A stretch of 64,000 bases of DNA, taken from Inia geoffrensis (taxonomy: Eukaryota > Chordata > Mammalia > Artiodactyla > Iniidae). Below the pieces are notes generated by a model. The model was not told where the DNA came from, ran no database searches, and was given only the letters and a program-made list of their open reading frames with translations. The stretch lies in assembly GCA_036417435.1 (NCBI GenBank), contig CM070904.1, positions 42,566,408 through 42,630,407 of the forward strand, read 5' to 3'. Shown one piece after another: positions 1 through 11,700 of the stretch. How positions within the stretch are numbered: the first letter of the stretch is position 1; each line of letters opens with the position of its first letter. A program made the translations under genes and the position numbers.

Positions 1-22
1 GTATCACCATTATTATTATTAT

Positions 23-226
23 TTTTTTTTTTTTTGCGGTACGCGGGCCTCTCACTGTTGTGGCCTCTCCCGCCGCGGAGCACAGGCTCCGGATGCGCAG
101 GCTCAGCGGCCACGGCTCACGGGCCCAGCCGCTCCGCAGCACGTGGGATCTTCCCGGACCGGGACACGAACCCGTATCTCCTACATCGGCAGGTGGACTC
201 TCAACCACTGCGCCACCAGGGAAGCC
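23..226 (-). mobile_element. CHR-2-type SINE, antisense
   Basis: A poly-T stretch leads into the reverse complement of a tRNA-Glu-derived cetacean SINE ending in CACCAGGGAAGCC. The internal Pol III B-box region (GGTTCG-like on the minus strand) is altered in this copy. An ACCAT(C)ATTATT target-site duplication flanks it, at about 6-22 and after 226. It lies inside an old L1 and retains the GAGCACAGGCTCC block that two other copies lack. Confidence 0.92.
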
Positions 227-789
227 TACCATCATTATTTAATACTGTTGCAGAAGTTCTGGCCAATTCAATAAGGCATAAAGAAAAATAGTTGGAAAAA
301 CTCCTGGCAATGAAGTGACTAAATTATTATTACCTGCTGAGAAAAATAAGTTGGATAAACAGGAAATCCAAGGAAATGAAATGAAAAAGATTCCAAATTG
401 ACACTAGTCCAGCATAGTAACTACATAAGAGATTAATAAGCAAAGATAAAAAGTTTTCTATATTTTAGTATTAACTGTGTTAGAATGTAATTTGAAAAAG
501 ATGCTGTTCACGGTAGCAACATAAAATTTAACGTAGGGGTGGCCTAGGACTTCTGTGAGTAAATTTACAGAACTCTACGAAGAGAAATAAAGGAAGTCTA
601 CATTAAATGGAGACATACAATGTGCTTGACTGGGAAGAATGGATAGTGTGAAGGTATTACTTCTACTCAAATAAATGTAGATATTTTGTGTAATTTGATC
701 TAAAAGTTCGAACAGGATTTTTTGGAGAACATAAAAAAATGATTTTAAAGTCCATTCAGAAATAAAATAATAAATGTTAAACATCTCTT

Positions 790-1262
790 GGTATTGGAAT
801 TCTGACTAATGAAATTAAAATGCAAACACAAATTGATAAACTATTCAGAATAAATATGGTAGAAAAAAGCTTCCTAACCTTATCATATAGAGAGATTTCA
901 TCAATACATATCATTAAGAAAAAGGAGTAAAAATCACAATGAAAACATACACAAGGATAAAGGCATATAATTCACAGGAAAAGACATACAAATAGACAAT
1001 GAATATTGTGATAAACACACAAATATCCATTTAAAAATAATGACATAATATTTTCCAAAAGTTAGGTTGGAGTTTTTTAAGTGAAACAACCAATGTTGAA
1101 GGTTGGGAAAGTGCCTGCATAAATAAACAGATGCAATCTTCCTAGAGAGACATTTAGGCACATGAATCTATAACCTTAAGAACTGTGATACCCTCAAACC
1201 CAATATTCCATGTGTTAGGAATTTACCCTAAAACAAAAGGATGCCCCAAAGTACTGATATAT
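790..1262 (+). mobile_element. L1M 3' segment nested in L1 ORF2
   Basis: The ORF2-like text breaks at about 790 and resumes at about 1262. The intervening sequence includes 'aggaatttaccctaaaacaa', which resembles the 3' part of old L1M elements. Boundaries are approximate, and recombination between L1 copies would look similar. Confidence 0.45.
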
Positions 1263-1448
1263 GGAGAGACAAATAGAGCAATGGAACAGAAGAAAGTGCC
1301 CAGAAATAAACTCACAAATAGATGGTCAATTGATTTTCCATCAAAGTGCCAAACTAATCAAATGGGAGAACAATGGTCTTTTCAACAAATGGTGCTGAAG
1401 TATCTGGATATCCACATGGAACAAATGAACCTCTTATACATAATAATT

Positions 1449-1485
1449 AGATCCATTAGATTTAATTGCTGGATCTAATGGATCT
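1449..1485. repeat. Perfect 13-bp inverted repeat (hairpin)
   Basis: The arms AGATCCATTAGAT (1449-1461) and ATCTAATGGATCT (1473-1485) are exact reverse complements around an 11-nt spacer. The structure lies inside the L1 ORF2 remnant and is not an expected part of L1. Confidence 0.9.
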
Positions 1486-2045
1486 TAAACCTAAATGTAA
1501 AATTTACAACTATAAGACATTTTTTTACAAAAGGAAATAATTTTCAAGACCTTGGCATAAGCAAAGTTTTCTTAGATAGATGGGATTTAAAGAGCAGGAA
1601 TCACAAAAGAAAAAAAAACTGATAAAATTGTATGTCACCAAAATTAACAATATCTGTCTGCTCTTTGAAAGGCACTGTTGAGAAAATGAAAGACAATCCA
1701 CAGTCTGGGAAAACATATTCAAAATACAGTTATCTTACAAGGGCTGTATCCAGATCATAGTAAAGAACTCATTCAACTCAACAATAAGAAGACAAATAAT
1801 TTTTTAAAATGGGGAAAATAGTTGAACAAAAGAAGATATATTTCACTAAAGATATACAAATGTCCAATATGCTCACTGTAAAATACTCATTAGTCATCAG
1901 GAAAATTAAAATGAAATCCACATGAGATAGCACTACATACCCACTAGAATGGCTAAAATTAAAAAGACTGACAGTACCAAATGGTGGCAAAGATGTGGAT
2001 TAACTAAAACTCTTATACATTGCTAGTGGAAAAGTAAAACATGAA

Positions 2046-2504
2046 AGAGCAGTGAGAACAGATGAATAGGGTTCAAGGTCTAAGTGGGTTCAGGGAGCTA
2101 GGCCATGGCGGGGTAAGAGTGAGGTCAGATCTTGCTATGCCCAGTTTCTGAGAGAGATAGATGCTAGTAAGAGGGGTATTTTCTGCTGGAATTAGACGGA
2201 GTCAGAGTTTCGGGTTAGCAAGTCTCATACCTGATCCCAGTCCCTCTCCTGCTGGGGTGCAAAGCACCAGCTGCGGAAAAATGTTCACGTTTATTTTCTT
2301 GTTAATAGTAACCTTGAATTCAAAATCCTGCAGGAGGCCAAAATATATTAAGATATAAACTGAGGCATGTGTGCTAACATGTGCACTCTTGTGTAATAAC
2401 GAAACATTGTTCCATTCATGTGCTGGTTGTGTCCTTGCGCTGCCCGTGCAGTTTGAGGACATCAGTGAATTCCGTTTTCCCTATTTCCCAGTAAGCCATG
2501 TAAG
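2046..2504. other. Single-copy intergenic DNA, nothing recognised
   Basis: No repeat consensus, RNA or coding signal is recognised. The open frames on both strands near 2161-2462 are short and carry no motif. Confidence 0.4.
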
Positions 2505-2625
2505 GCAAACTGTAATAACCTCATTTTACAGCTGAGCTATCAGGGCACAGAGAGTTTAAGCAACTAATCCAAGTTCCCCAAGCAAGTGAGCCCTGGCAAA
2601 TAAACAGAGCCCAGTTCCTTTTATT
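2505..2625 (-). mobile_element. MIR SINE fragment
   Basis: The text CTCATTTTACAGCTGAG, then CAGAGAGTTTAAGCAACT, then the AGAGCCCAG region, matches the antisense core of the ancient mammalian MIR SINE, diverged throughout. Confidence 0.75.
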
Positions 2626-3984
2626 ACCCTCACAGGGATGCATCTAATAGTCCATTTTAATCCAGCATTCAAACCATTTTAACAAAACCTAAGACTTTTC
2701 TTCTAATTGAATAAGGTGTATTACAACCAAGCCCTTAGCAAAATATTTATTTAGCACTACAAACACTTAAAAAATAAACCGTAACAATTCAACAAGCTTT
2801 TCACCTACTCATACCTGGTTTCTAGCATTTCTATTGTGCTGAAACAGTTTATGATATTGCTAACAATTACTTTACTGCTGGGTATCAGACCACATAAATA
2901 TTTAATGATGCCATTAGTTTCTGAAAGGGAACCTTGACATTAGGTTTAAATGGATAAGGAATTTATTTCCCTATATTTTGCACTGATATTTAATTTGAGG
3001 TTCTTGGATTGAAGCCTCAGATCTATGACTGATTAGAATTTGACATTGCTCTTTGGGTGTTTCTCTTCACCTTTAAATATGCGCTTTTCCCTGCCTTGTG
3101 CAGCACGTAAAATCTGGACTATTCAGCTCTCCATCAGACCAGCATCCGTTGACCATCCGTCGGCTGGACGTCTTAGCTAATGTCCTCTCTCCTGCTCATT
3201 TCTTGAATGCCTGGGAGATTTCACTTTACATTTGCTAAGTCTGGTTCATTAAAATACTAATTTTAAACTGTAATTATCTGTTGGTTCATATCAGCGGTTG
3301 AACCACAGTGGCACTGATATCTTCGAACTGCAGGAGAATTTCACATCTGTTCTCATCCCCTGGAGCCTCCAGAAAGAGTTACCTTGGCCCTCACTCGAAA
3401 GAAGGCAGTTTGAAAGAGATGGAGAGAGCTGTATTTTAAGAAGAGCAACAAAGGCAAGCAGGAAGAATTGTAAATATGGTAAATAGACTCCATTGTAAAA
3501 GTATTCATGATAATACCTTCTGGGGAAAAAAAAAAAAAGCTATCAAATCGGTAGCATAGCAGGTAATAGTCCTGTTCAGTTTGGGAGGATTTTAACTGTG
3601 CAGCAGCTAATCTAATTCCTGGAGGGTTTGCAATCTGCTGGCCCAATCGGTGGGAGCAGGGTAGGGTAGGTTATTCCTTGTTTAAAGAGAAAGGTCAATG
3701 ATATCTTTAGCCTGGAATGGCATCAGCCAGACAAGGGAATGCCCTTTGGATGGCAGAACTGAGTACAATTCTCAGACTTAAGGTACAAATATGTGAGAAA
3801 GAAAGAAAAAAAAAAAGGCAAAATAAGTAAAACAGAAAGGGTTTTTTAAAAGGAAATAGGAATAAAAAGAAGGATAGGATAGAGGAAAGAGCAAGAGGAA
3901 GAAAAAACATCCTAGGGAGCAGCTGCAGTATTTTTTGAGCACGAACTACACACAAGGGGAGAGGTTAAAAGGACCATTCACTGA
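2626..3984. other. Single-copy AT-rich DNA
   Basis: I see no element or gene. An A13 tract lies near 3529 and purine-rich DNA runs over 3790-3910. Frames at 3298-3486 (+) and 3353-3646 (-) are short and unrecognised. Confidence 0.4.
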
Positions 3985-4136
3985 ATGTTTATGATGTGCG
4001 TGGTGATTCGGGTCTTTGGGTCAGGTGGGTGTTATCTTCATTGTACAGATGAGGAAAATGAGGCTTGGAGAGATCAGAATCTGGGTTTGAGACCCTGGTT
4101 GTCTAACCCTATAGCTTTTACATTATGAGACACTGT
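3985..4136 (-). mobile_element. MIR SINE, antisense
   Basis: TACAGATGAGGAAAATGAGG, followed by the 'ggtttgagaccctggttgtc' region, is the reverse complement of the MIR core and tRNA-related part. Confidence 0.85.
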
Positions 4137-4139
4137 CCT

Positions 4140-4235
4140 TCTATATTTCAGAGAGGTACAGCGATAAATAAGACAGGAATCCTTCCTTCAAAGAGTTCAT
4201 GGTCTATAGTATAAATTGTAAAAGCAGTGTCATCC
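4140..4235 (-). mobile_element. L2 LINE 3' fragment
   Basis: The stretch 'ataaataagacaggaatcct' followed by 'gagttcatggtctatag' matches the antisense L2 3' region. The fragment is short and old. Confidence 0.5.
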
Positions 4236-5099
4236 ATATGCTACAGAAACTTGCTTCATTTAACCGAGGGCTCTGGCCTGCTTAGAGAATCTGCCATAGG
4301 GCATTTGGGGAAATTCACTTCAGAGCATTTCACGTCTACGTGACTGTCGCCCCTGTGCATGCGCAGAGCTAGCTCTGTTTGTAGGGAGCGGGTCTTTCCG
4401 GCTGCCCACGACTGGAGAGGAGAGGTGCAGGGGCAGGGGGGGTGGTCTCTTACTCTGGCGTAGGGCAAGACAAGCGTGGAGGAATGTAGGGAGAATTCTC
4501 CGCAACACTGAGGCTACTTTACCATTTTCTAGAGGCTGTTTCTTTATCTTTTAATATGTTCCAGACTCAGTCCTGACGAGCAAAACTCTAACGTTGGCCC
4601 ATACATCGTATCACCTCCTGGTTCCCACACACAGCGTCCACCAGCAGAATTACAAGAGATTCAAATTTTTTCTCATGTCACCTTCCAACTCTACCCCCTT
4701 CATCCCCACATTGCTTGAATAAATTAACCTGAGGAAAAAATAATAATGATGGAAGCATAGCAACACTGCGGCTGGAGGGGCAGATGATTGACAGGGAATA
4801 CCCTGTGCTTCAAGTACAGTGTAAAATGCTGCTGCCTTTGTCTGCATGTGAGAAGTAAGTCTCCAGGTGCTGAGAACAAAAAAAGGGAAAGATCTTTTAA
4901 ATCTCTGAGCAGACAAATAAGTGTTTCAACAATGGCCAACCAAAGGGAAGATAGAGAAGTTTAGGAGGACAAAAAAACCTCTCTTCTGTTCTGAGTGTAG
5001 AAGGAGGTAAAGCAAGTGAGAGCTAAGTCAAGCTTAATGAGAGCTAAATCAAGGGATGCTCTATTGACAAATTAATTTGGAAATCGTTTAAGAAAAATT
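4236..5099. other. Single-copy DNA
   Basis: A moderately GC-richer patch lies at about 4330-4470, but no CpG-island density, splice structure or recognisable protein is seen. Overlapping short minus-strand frames there look like chance. Confidence 0.4.
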
Positions 5100-5640
5100 G
5101 TCCTTCAGCTCTTATTTATATCTGCTGGAGAGAATGGGCTACGATCTCTCCCTTGTGTTAAATAACAATCATTTAAAGCAGGAAATTACAGTCCATTTTT
5201 CTTTTATATCTGTAGGACCCAGGGACTGGAATTGTTAATAATTTAGCTAATTGAGTAAAACCTAATGCTTCAAATCTTGAAGCAGGGAAATAAAAATTCA
5301 AGATTTCCTGTAGATATGGGATGCATAATATTTAATGCTTCAGAGGCCATTAGTAAAAGAAAATATTACAGCCATACACACCCTCTGAGAGTCTAATGAA
5401 CGCCTCCCAGCTGCTGTTGAAAAATCAGCAGCAGCATCGGTACCAATTTCAAGACAAAGCACAGCTGACAGATGTTTGAAGGGATAAATCAGGCTGTTCA
5501 AGGATTAAAATAATAAGTCCCCAGTGCCTTTTAAAGGCAGAGGTGCCTCAGCAAACGATTTCCAGCCACTTGAGTACAATGGAAAGATCCTGGGGGTTAT
5601 TAGCTAGTAGCTCAGTAGGCGTCTTGAGTGGTTTATTACT
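5100..5640. promoter_or_regulatory. Candidate conserved noncoding element
   Basis: This is a repeat-free stretch of balanced composition with clustered homeodomain-like words (TAATTTAGCTAATTGAG near 5236). It also has two short stems: GCTTCAA/TTGAAGC at 5267-5283 and GCTGCTG/CAGCAGC at 5410-5432. No long open frame is present. Such composition is typical of developmental enhancers in gene deserts, but conservation cannot be measured here. Confidence 0.25.
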
Positions 5641-6104
5641 AAAACCCAGCACAAGTTCTTAACCACACCAAGTTTTAAGTAAGAACAGCTTTTGCTGTTA
5701 CTCCTGTTTTAAGGGAGTCTCGAGGATTCTACTTCAGTTACAATGTTTGGGACATGCTGTGATTAAATGGGAATCATCTGGCCAATATAATGAAACACAA
5801 CTGACAGTGATTCTTTTTGTACATGGTTAAGGATGCTTATCATGGTAATACAGCTATCACACAAAAAGGATGGCTAACGTACTCTTAATTGAGAAATGGT
5901 ACTTATTGGGAATGCATTATGTGTCTATTCCTATTTATCATTTATAAGGTGGGTTAGTGGGATTTTATAACAAATATACATGGTTAGGGCTTCATTCCAA
6001 ACTATGGAGCCCTTGGGAACTACAGACTTCTCCTACAACAACTCCCAGGATATGGCTTTATTACACCAGTTACTAAAATGCATTGTAATGGTTTGAATGC
6101 ATGC
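5641..6104. other. Single-copy DNA
   Basis: No repeat, RNA or coding signal is recognised. Confidence 0.4.
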
Positions 6105-6235
6105 TAGCTACACCCCCCTTGCCCATACCAGATGTGAGCCTACTGAGGGCAAAACTTGGATCCGAGTCACCTTCTGTCTCTCAGAGCCTTAGACGATGCC
6201 TGTAATACACATATTTGATAAAGGTCTTAGTATTT
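6105..6235 (+). mobile_element. L2 LINE 3' end
   Basis: GAGCCTACTGAGGGCAAAAC, followed by an 'agagccttagacgatgcctg' region, matches the sense L2 3' end (usual form: gag-ctc-cttgagggcaggga ... agtgcctgg). Confidence 0.55.
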
Positions 6236-6246
6236 TGCTATGTGTC

Positions 6247-6713
6247 ATAGTGTGATGGTTAATTTTATGGTCAATTTGCCTGGGCCTTGCGGTGCTTAGA
6301 TATTTGGTGAAACATGATTCTGGGTGTTTCTGTGAGAGTGTTTTTGGATGAGATTAGCATTTAAATCAGTAGACTGAGTAAAGCAGACTGCTCTCCCTAA
6401 TGTAGGTGGGTCTCAGCCAATCAGCTGAAGGCCTGAATAGAACGAAAAGACTGACCCTCCCCTGAGTAAGACAGAAGACTTCCTGCCTGCCAGCCTTCAA
6501 ACTGGAACATTAGCTTTTCTCCTTGCCTTTGAACTTGAACTGAAATATTGGCTCTTCCTGAGTCTCGAGCCTGCTGGTCTTTGGACTGGAACCGCACCAC
6601 TGGTTCCTCTCCTGGGTCTCCAGCTTTGCCGACTCACCGGGCAGACCCTGGGACTTGCCGGCCTCCATAATCATATGGACCAGTAAGGATACAATAAATG
6701 GTTCTGACTAAAA
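6247..6713 (+). mobile_element. ERVL-class solo LTR (MLT2-like)
   Basis: The element begins TGATGGTTAATTTTATGGTC and continues through GGTGGGTCTCAGCCAATCAG and CTGAAGGCCTGAATAGAAC to GCCTCCATAATC and an AATAAA-type signal near 6691. This is the order of a well-known mammalian ERVL-type LTR. No internal retroviral region flanks it, so it looks solo. The exact subfamily is uncertain. Confidence 0.7.
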
Positions 6714-7009
6714 AAAGGGTCTTTAGGCTACTGAAGTGTAAAATGTAAGCAGTTACAAGGGAGGCAATGACTGACAGACAGTCCAGCCTCTCTAAGTCTG
6801 TGGTTCATTACTCTGGCCTTCTGTTAGAATCGGTGCTCCTTCGAGTATGATCCACAAACTGTCACCAGTCCAAGGTAAATCCTTCTGTGTTTAGAAAATT
6901 TTATAGCAATTTGCCATTTGCAACAGCATCCAGTCATGTGGTTTTTCATTTTACGAAAGTATCAGATTGGAGCTTAAAACAAGCAGCAACGGCAACAACT
7001 GGTCATTTA

Positions 7010-7140
7010 CAAAAAATGGTTTGAGAAACAATGACCTAGAAAGCTTGTGCCACCTCAGACCAATTAATTCAGAATGCGAGGGATGTGGAGACTGAGCATC
7101 TCCTGGGTATTAAGCTCTTCAGGGGATTCTAATGTGGTAA
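7010..7140 (+). mobile_element. MER20-like hAT-type DNA transposon remnant
   Basis: Words such as CAGACCAATTAATTCAGAAT and GGGGATTCTAATGTGG match the body of short non-autonomous hAT-Charlie elements. Terminal repeats are eroded. Confidence 0.5.
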
Positions 7141-7180
7141 TACTAAATAGATCTAACAACTGGCTCAGCACAGGTACTAG

Positions 7181-7244
7181 CCAATCAGAATGGCGGCTGG
7201 TCAGTGCCCACCAATCAGAACAGACACAGGCTATAACCAATCAG
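7181..7244 (+). promoter_or_regulatory. Cluster of three CCAATCAG motifs
   Basis: Identical CCAATCAG octamers lie at 7181-7188, 7211-7218 and 7237-7244, spaced 30 and 26 bp. CCAATCA is the core of NF-Y binding sites. There is no TATA box, initiator or downstream gene, so a promoter role is only possible. Degraded LTR U3 sequence would also fit. Confidence 0.3.
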
Positions 7245-9429
7245 CACTACAGTACCAGCTGAAGAGCAGCCTTTCACGTTAAAGGGTCCAAATGGGATGA
7301 ATCCCTAGATGAAGACATCTGAGTTAATTTGGATAGATGAGGCCACATGTGAAGGGAAGATATTTTCTTATCCATATAGATGTGCTTTAAAGGTATTCAA
7401 ATTGGAAATTTATGAGTGCACACTGGCTATGAAGTAGAGTTAAACTTCGTTGTGGAATGGAGCTAAGGCACACTGGGGTTCAAATTATGTCCCTCAAAAT
7501 GTGACAGCCATCTAGAGTTAAAGACTACCATAATGCACTATCTTGTCTCCCAATAAGAAAATAAAGGGATATCTATGCTATTAGATTGCTATACTCTGAG
7601 AGCTATAACTATGTCAAGTGGATCTTATTCAACAGGGTAGAACATATCACCATATTTTTCAAAGTAAGCACTATTGAACATTATCAGTCTAATACACTTC
7701 TTTTCAGATTTGTAAATCATTTCAATTTGATATAACAAATATTTGTGTAGTGGAGATGCAAAATAATCCTCTTCTGGAAAATATTATTATTATTAATAAG
7801 ATCTGTGTTTCTTTGTTTCTTTATCCTTGATTTGAGATATGGAATTCTCATACTGTGAATTTCTCTCTTTCTCTATATATATATGATATATACACATATG
7901 TATCACATGTATTCTTAGATACCAGACATCTTAATAACCATTCTACAAAGAAAATGTGTTTTTTAAAGTTAAGATGAAGCAATGACACTTCAAACTGTCC
8001 TCATTTTGGCAATCTAAAAGCCCAAGGAATGTCTTCTGCCTAATCCTTCTTAGTAGATTTTCTTCAATTACTGATTTCCTGCATTGTCATTACAATTCAA
8101 GAAGTTACCATTATCTAATTGAATTCTCCACTTTATTCTAAATTTGTTCTATACCATCACTGGCAAGTTGGTCATCCTGTCTGTGTTGAAACATGTCCAG
8201 TGACAGGTATCTCCCAAGAGATCCTATGTCACCTTTAAATTCTCTATTAAAGTTCATCCTGATATGAGCTGAACATTGCTGGCCTATAATATTATTGAGT
8301 GGTCTGTGTTCTCTCCCTCTCTCTCTCTCTCAGTCTCTCTCTGGAGTCCCAGAGAAGCAGCTCAGTGAATCTATACAATAAACCTTCTAACAGTGGAAGA
8401 CATTCATATCATTGAACCAGCCCCTCTTTAGACTAAATGCCTCCACTTGCTTCAATCATAAGCTGTCCTTAAGTTCCCATAACCATCCTGGTGACTTTGC
8501 TCTTATTGATACTGTTTCACAGTACATTGCTCACCACTAGTGGGCCCTTCTTCTGAGTTGAATGTGAGATAGCTATTTGTCCTCATCCTGTTTATGCCAC
8601 TTATATTGGTCATTTAAATTATATAACTTAATACAATATTACATAAGCTGATGAAATACGAGTGAGAAAAGAAAGTTGTCATTTATATGAAAATCAAGTT
8701 GATGCTTAGAGAAACTTGTTGCAGATGAGTCTCTCAAAATATTTCCGTCGAACTAAGTGAGAGCAAGAAAACTGTAAAAGAACAACAGAAAAAAATACAA
8801 AAATTCTAAAAAGATTTGAATGGATTGGAAGTTGTCTTTAAGTAATTGCTCCATAAAAAAAAAAAAAGCAGCTAGAAATCTTAGATAATTAATGATGGGG
8901 TTTGTTTAAGTGAGAAAATGAAAAACTCCAGTCAGGGGACCCATACGCAGGGGGATGATATTCCAAATATTATTATAACCAATTAGAACATACGCCTAGC
9001 AAACGGGAATGGAGGCCAGTCACAAACCACAGATATGGCCACATCAGGGTGTATTGGTGGAAGGTCAGCTCCACCAGCAAAGGAAAAGGCTTGATCCTAC
9101 ACCAAAAAATTTGTAAAAGAATGAACATTCATAGTTGAAGTTAAAAGGTTTAATGCACATTTGATAGTTTTATGAATCACTTAAAGAGTTGCTATGATAA
9201 GCTGGAGATGCCATCTGCAAAACGGTTGTCTGACCCCAAAGAGCATTTGCTTGACATCTGTGTATATTGCCTGCGAATGCTTTATACTATCACTTTTCTC
9301 TTACTAAATACCACAGTCTATTAATACAGTCTAGGGTTGCATAAGTGTTCTGTAAAACTTATGCACATTTGGAAAGCTTTGGCCATATTGATGACTCAAA
9401 ACTTCAGTTTATTTCAACTAAAACTTTTC
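7245..9429. other. AT-rich single-copy DNA
   Basis: Contains a short AT-rich dinucleotide patch near 7873-7895, an imperfect CT tract at about 8307-8342 and an A13 tract near 8857. A stretch at 8470-8530 ('accatcctggtgactttgct') faintly resembles antisense L3/CR1 and could belong with the block at 9430. No gene is seen. Confidence 0.4.
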
Positions 9430-9665
9430 CATACTTGCTCACCATATATCATTTATCCTCTGGTGGTGCTGTTCTTTTTGTATCCAAGTGCCAGACCTTA
9501 AAATGATCCCTTTTAACTTTCTTCTTTGTGGATTTGGTCCATCATTCTAGCCTGCTGAGATCTTTTTGAAACCTGTCAACCAACATATCCCGCCCCTGTC
9601 TCTCTGAGCCTCATGTCGTCAGCTAATTTAATAAGTAAGACTTGTGTCTGCCCTTTTAAAATCTG
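9430..9665 (-). mobile_element. L3/CR1 LINE fragment, antisense
   Basis: 'gtgccagaccttaaaatgat', 'gatttggtccatcattctag', 'agcctgctgagatctttttg' and 'catgtcgtcagctaatttaa' occur in the order expected of antisense CR1/L3. This is one of the oldest elements in the window. Confidence 0.7.
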
Positions 9666-11023
9666 ACCTTGTCAGAAGGCTCCCTCGGCAGTCAAGCTGA
9701 TGACTATAGATACTTCCTCCATTTCTTCCTCACTGGAATAATTTGTGCTTGCAGTCACAACTCTGACTGTCCCAAGATGCCAGGGCTGTCTTTCAGCAAA
9801 GCCTCATATGCGTTGCTTTCCCTGTCTTGTCCACAATTGCATTTAGTCTAACACACAGAGCATTTAATAAATGTATTTAGATCAGAGAATTTCATTCTTT
9901 TTTCTGGCATAGGACGATAAGGAAAGCCTATCTGGAAAAAAAAAAAACAAAAACAGAAACAGCTGCTACTTTCCCCAGCCATCAGACACACAAACTGCTC
10001 TGAAACGATCCCCAAAGCCATGAACCTAAACTTGGGAGAAGAATGAGCACAGACAAATTAAGATGTTTTAGAAACTATCTGAACATACAATTGAGCCAGC
10101 ACTATTTCTTACATCAGGATTTGAATATTGCAAAAGACTATATTGATTGCCTAAACCTAAAAATAATTTCATTAATAGAGGCAGGTGTAATGTGATTTAA
10201 TATGCAAATTAATGCTGCATTCACTGAAAAATATTAAATAACCCCATTTAGCAATTTGACTGAAAATCTCTAATAAAATTCAAGATGGCTTTGTTTTCTT
10301 TCTTCACAATTTTACTGAAAACTCTTGAAAGACAATAAATGTGTTCTGAATATTCCACACAGAGGTCTAGAAATAGGCCCAAACTAATGTGAGATAGAGT
10401 GCTTATTATTCTTTGAATGTTGTTCTAAATTAAGCAGACAAGTTGTAGAAAAGTTAACTACTGTGAACTGGAAAACCTCCAATTAAATGGTTGGATTCCA
10501 ACCTCTCCTTGACTCAAAGGCTGGAGGACATTATCAACTCGTAGGGAAATCAAGACTGAAAACAAGGGCTGGTTTAGACAACAAAACACTCTGATTCACT
10601 CTCTCCATGTTGACAAAATACTCTATGCCCACAGACCTAGGCTATGTCCACATTCACACACATCAATTGGGAACAAAAACAAGTGAGCGTTTAAATTTAG
10701 ACCAATTATGACAGCAAAAGCTGTGTTCTCTGGCATTCTACCAAACCCAAAGCTGCACAAACCAGCACTTCACTATTCCTCTGGCCCCCGTGTGTGTTCT
10801 AATAGCAGGACTAGCTATTTAGACCCCGCCGGACTGACTCGGAGAGTCACTTGGGGAAGCTGGGATGTGGGCTGGCGGTTCCGCTTGTGGTCCTGCAGTA
10901 TCTCAGGTTGATAGGGGCAGCAGTGGGACCCAGCATCCCCAAGGAGGAGGAGAGGGAGGGCCCCTCAGGCACTGCATTTTTCTCTCACTCTTAAATCCTA
11001 CAAGCAACCTTTGCAGCTTCTCT
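9666..11023. other. Single-copy DNA with possible enhancer-like core
   Basis: The 10040-10340 interval is repeat-free and AT-rich, with an octamer plus homeodomain word TATGCAAATTAATG at 10201-10214. The rest, including a GC-richer patch at 10780-10970, shows no recognisable gene. Confidence 0.3.
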
Positions 11024-11700
11024 TTTTTAAAAATATTTTAAAATAGTGGTAAAATACACATAACATAAAATTTACATTTTAATGATTTTTAAGTGTACAA
11101 TTCAGCAGCATTAAGTACATTCACATTGTTGTGCAACCAGTATCATTATCTAGTTCCAAAACTTCATCACCCCAAACAGAAACTCTGCAACCATTAAGCA
11201 ATAACTCCCCATTCACCCCAAGGCCCTGGTAACCTACTTTCTGGCTCTGTAAATTTGCTTCTTCTAAATACTGTGTATAAGCAGACTTATACAGTATTTG
11301 TCCATCTGTGTCTGGTTTATTTTACTTAGCATAATGCTTTCAAGATTCATCCCTGTTGTAGCATATATTAGGGCTTCATTCCTTCCTATGGCTGAATAAC
11401 ATTCTGTTGTATGTAAGTACCATGTTTTGCTCATCCGTCCATCCGGTGATGGACACTTGGTTTGTCTTCACCTTTGGCTATCGTGAATAGATTCTTCAAT
11501 GAACACTGGTGGACAAGTATATGTTTGAGTCCTGTTTTCAATTCTTTTCAATTTTCTTGTTTTTCAATACCAAGAAGTGGGATGGCTGCATCATATGGTA
11601 ATTCCATGTTTAGCTTTCTGAGGAACGGCCAAACTGATTTCCACAGCAAATGCACCATTTTACATTCCAACCAGGAGTGCACAAGAGCTCTAATTTGCAG
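11024..11700 (-). mobile_element. L1M LINE, antisense 3' UTR and ORF2 end
   Basis: 'aagtgtacaattcagcagca', 'ttcacattgttgtgcaacca' and 'gaagtgggatggctgcatca' are hallmark antisense L1MA/L1MB text. The element is colinear from the 3' UTR into the C-terminal ORF2 coding remnant and is 5'-truncated near 11700. Confidence 0.9.

Larger units (their letters stand above)
227..2045 (+). mobile_element. Old L1 ORF2 remnant, interrupted
   Basis: Text typical of L1 ORF2 runs through the block in sense orientation: the 'caataaggcataaagaaaaa' stretch near 270, 'aaatggagacatacaatgtg' near 605, 'gacaaatagagcaatggaac' near 1268, and the 3' ORF2 region to about 2040. All frames are broken by stops and indels, so no protein is made. 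The CHR-2 at 23-226 interrupts its left side, and a different L1 3' segment sits at about 790-1262. Confidence 0.8.
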
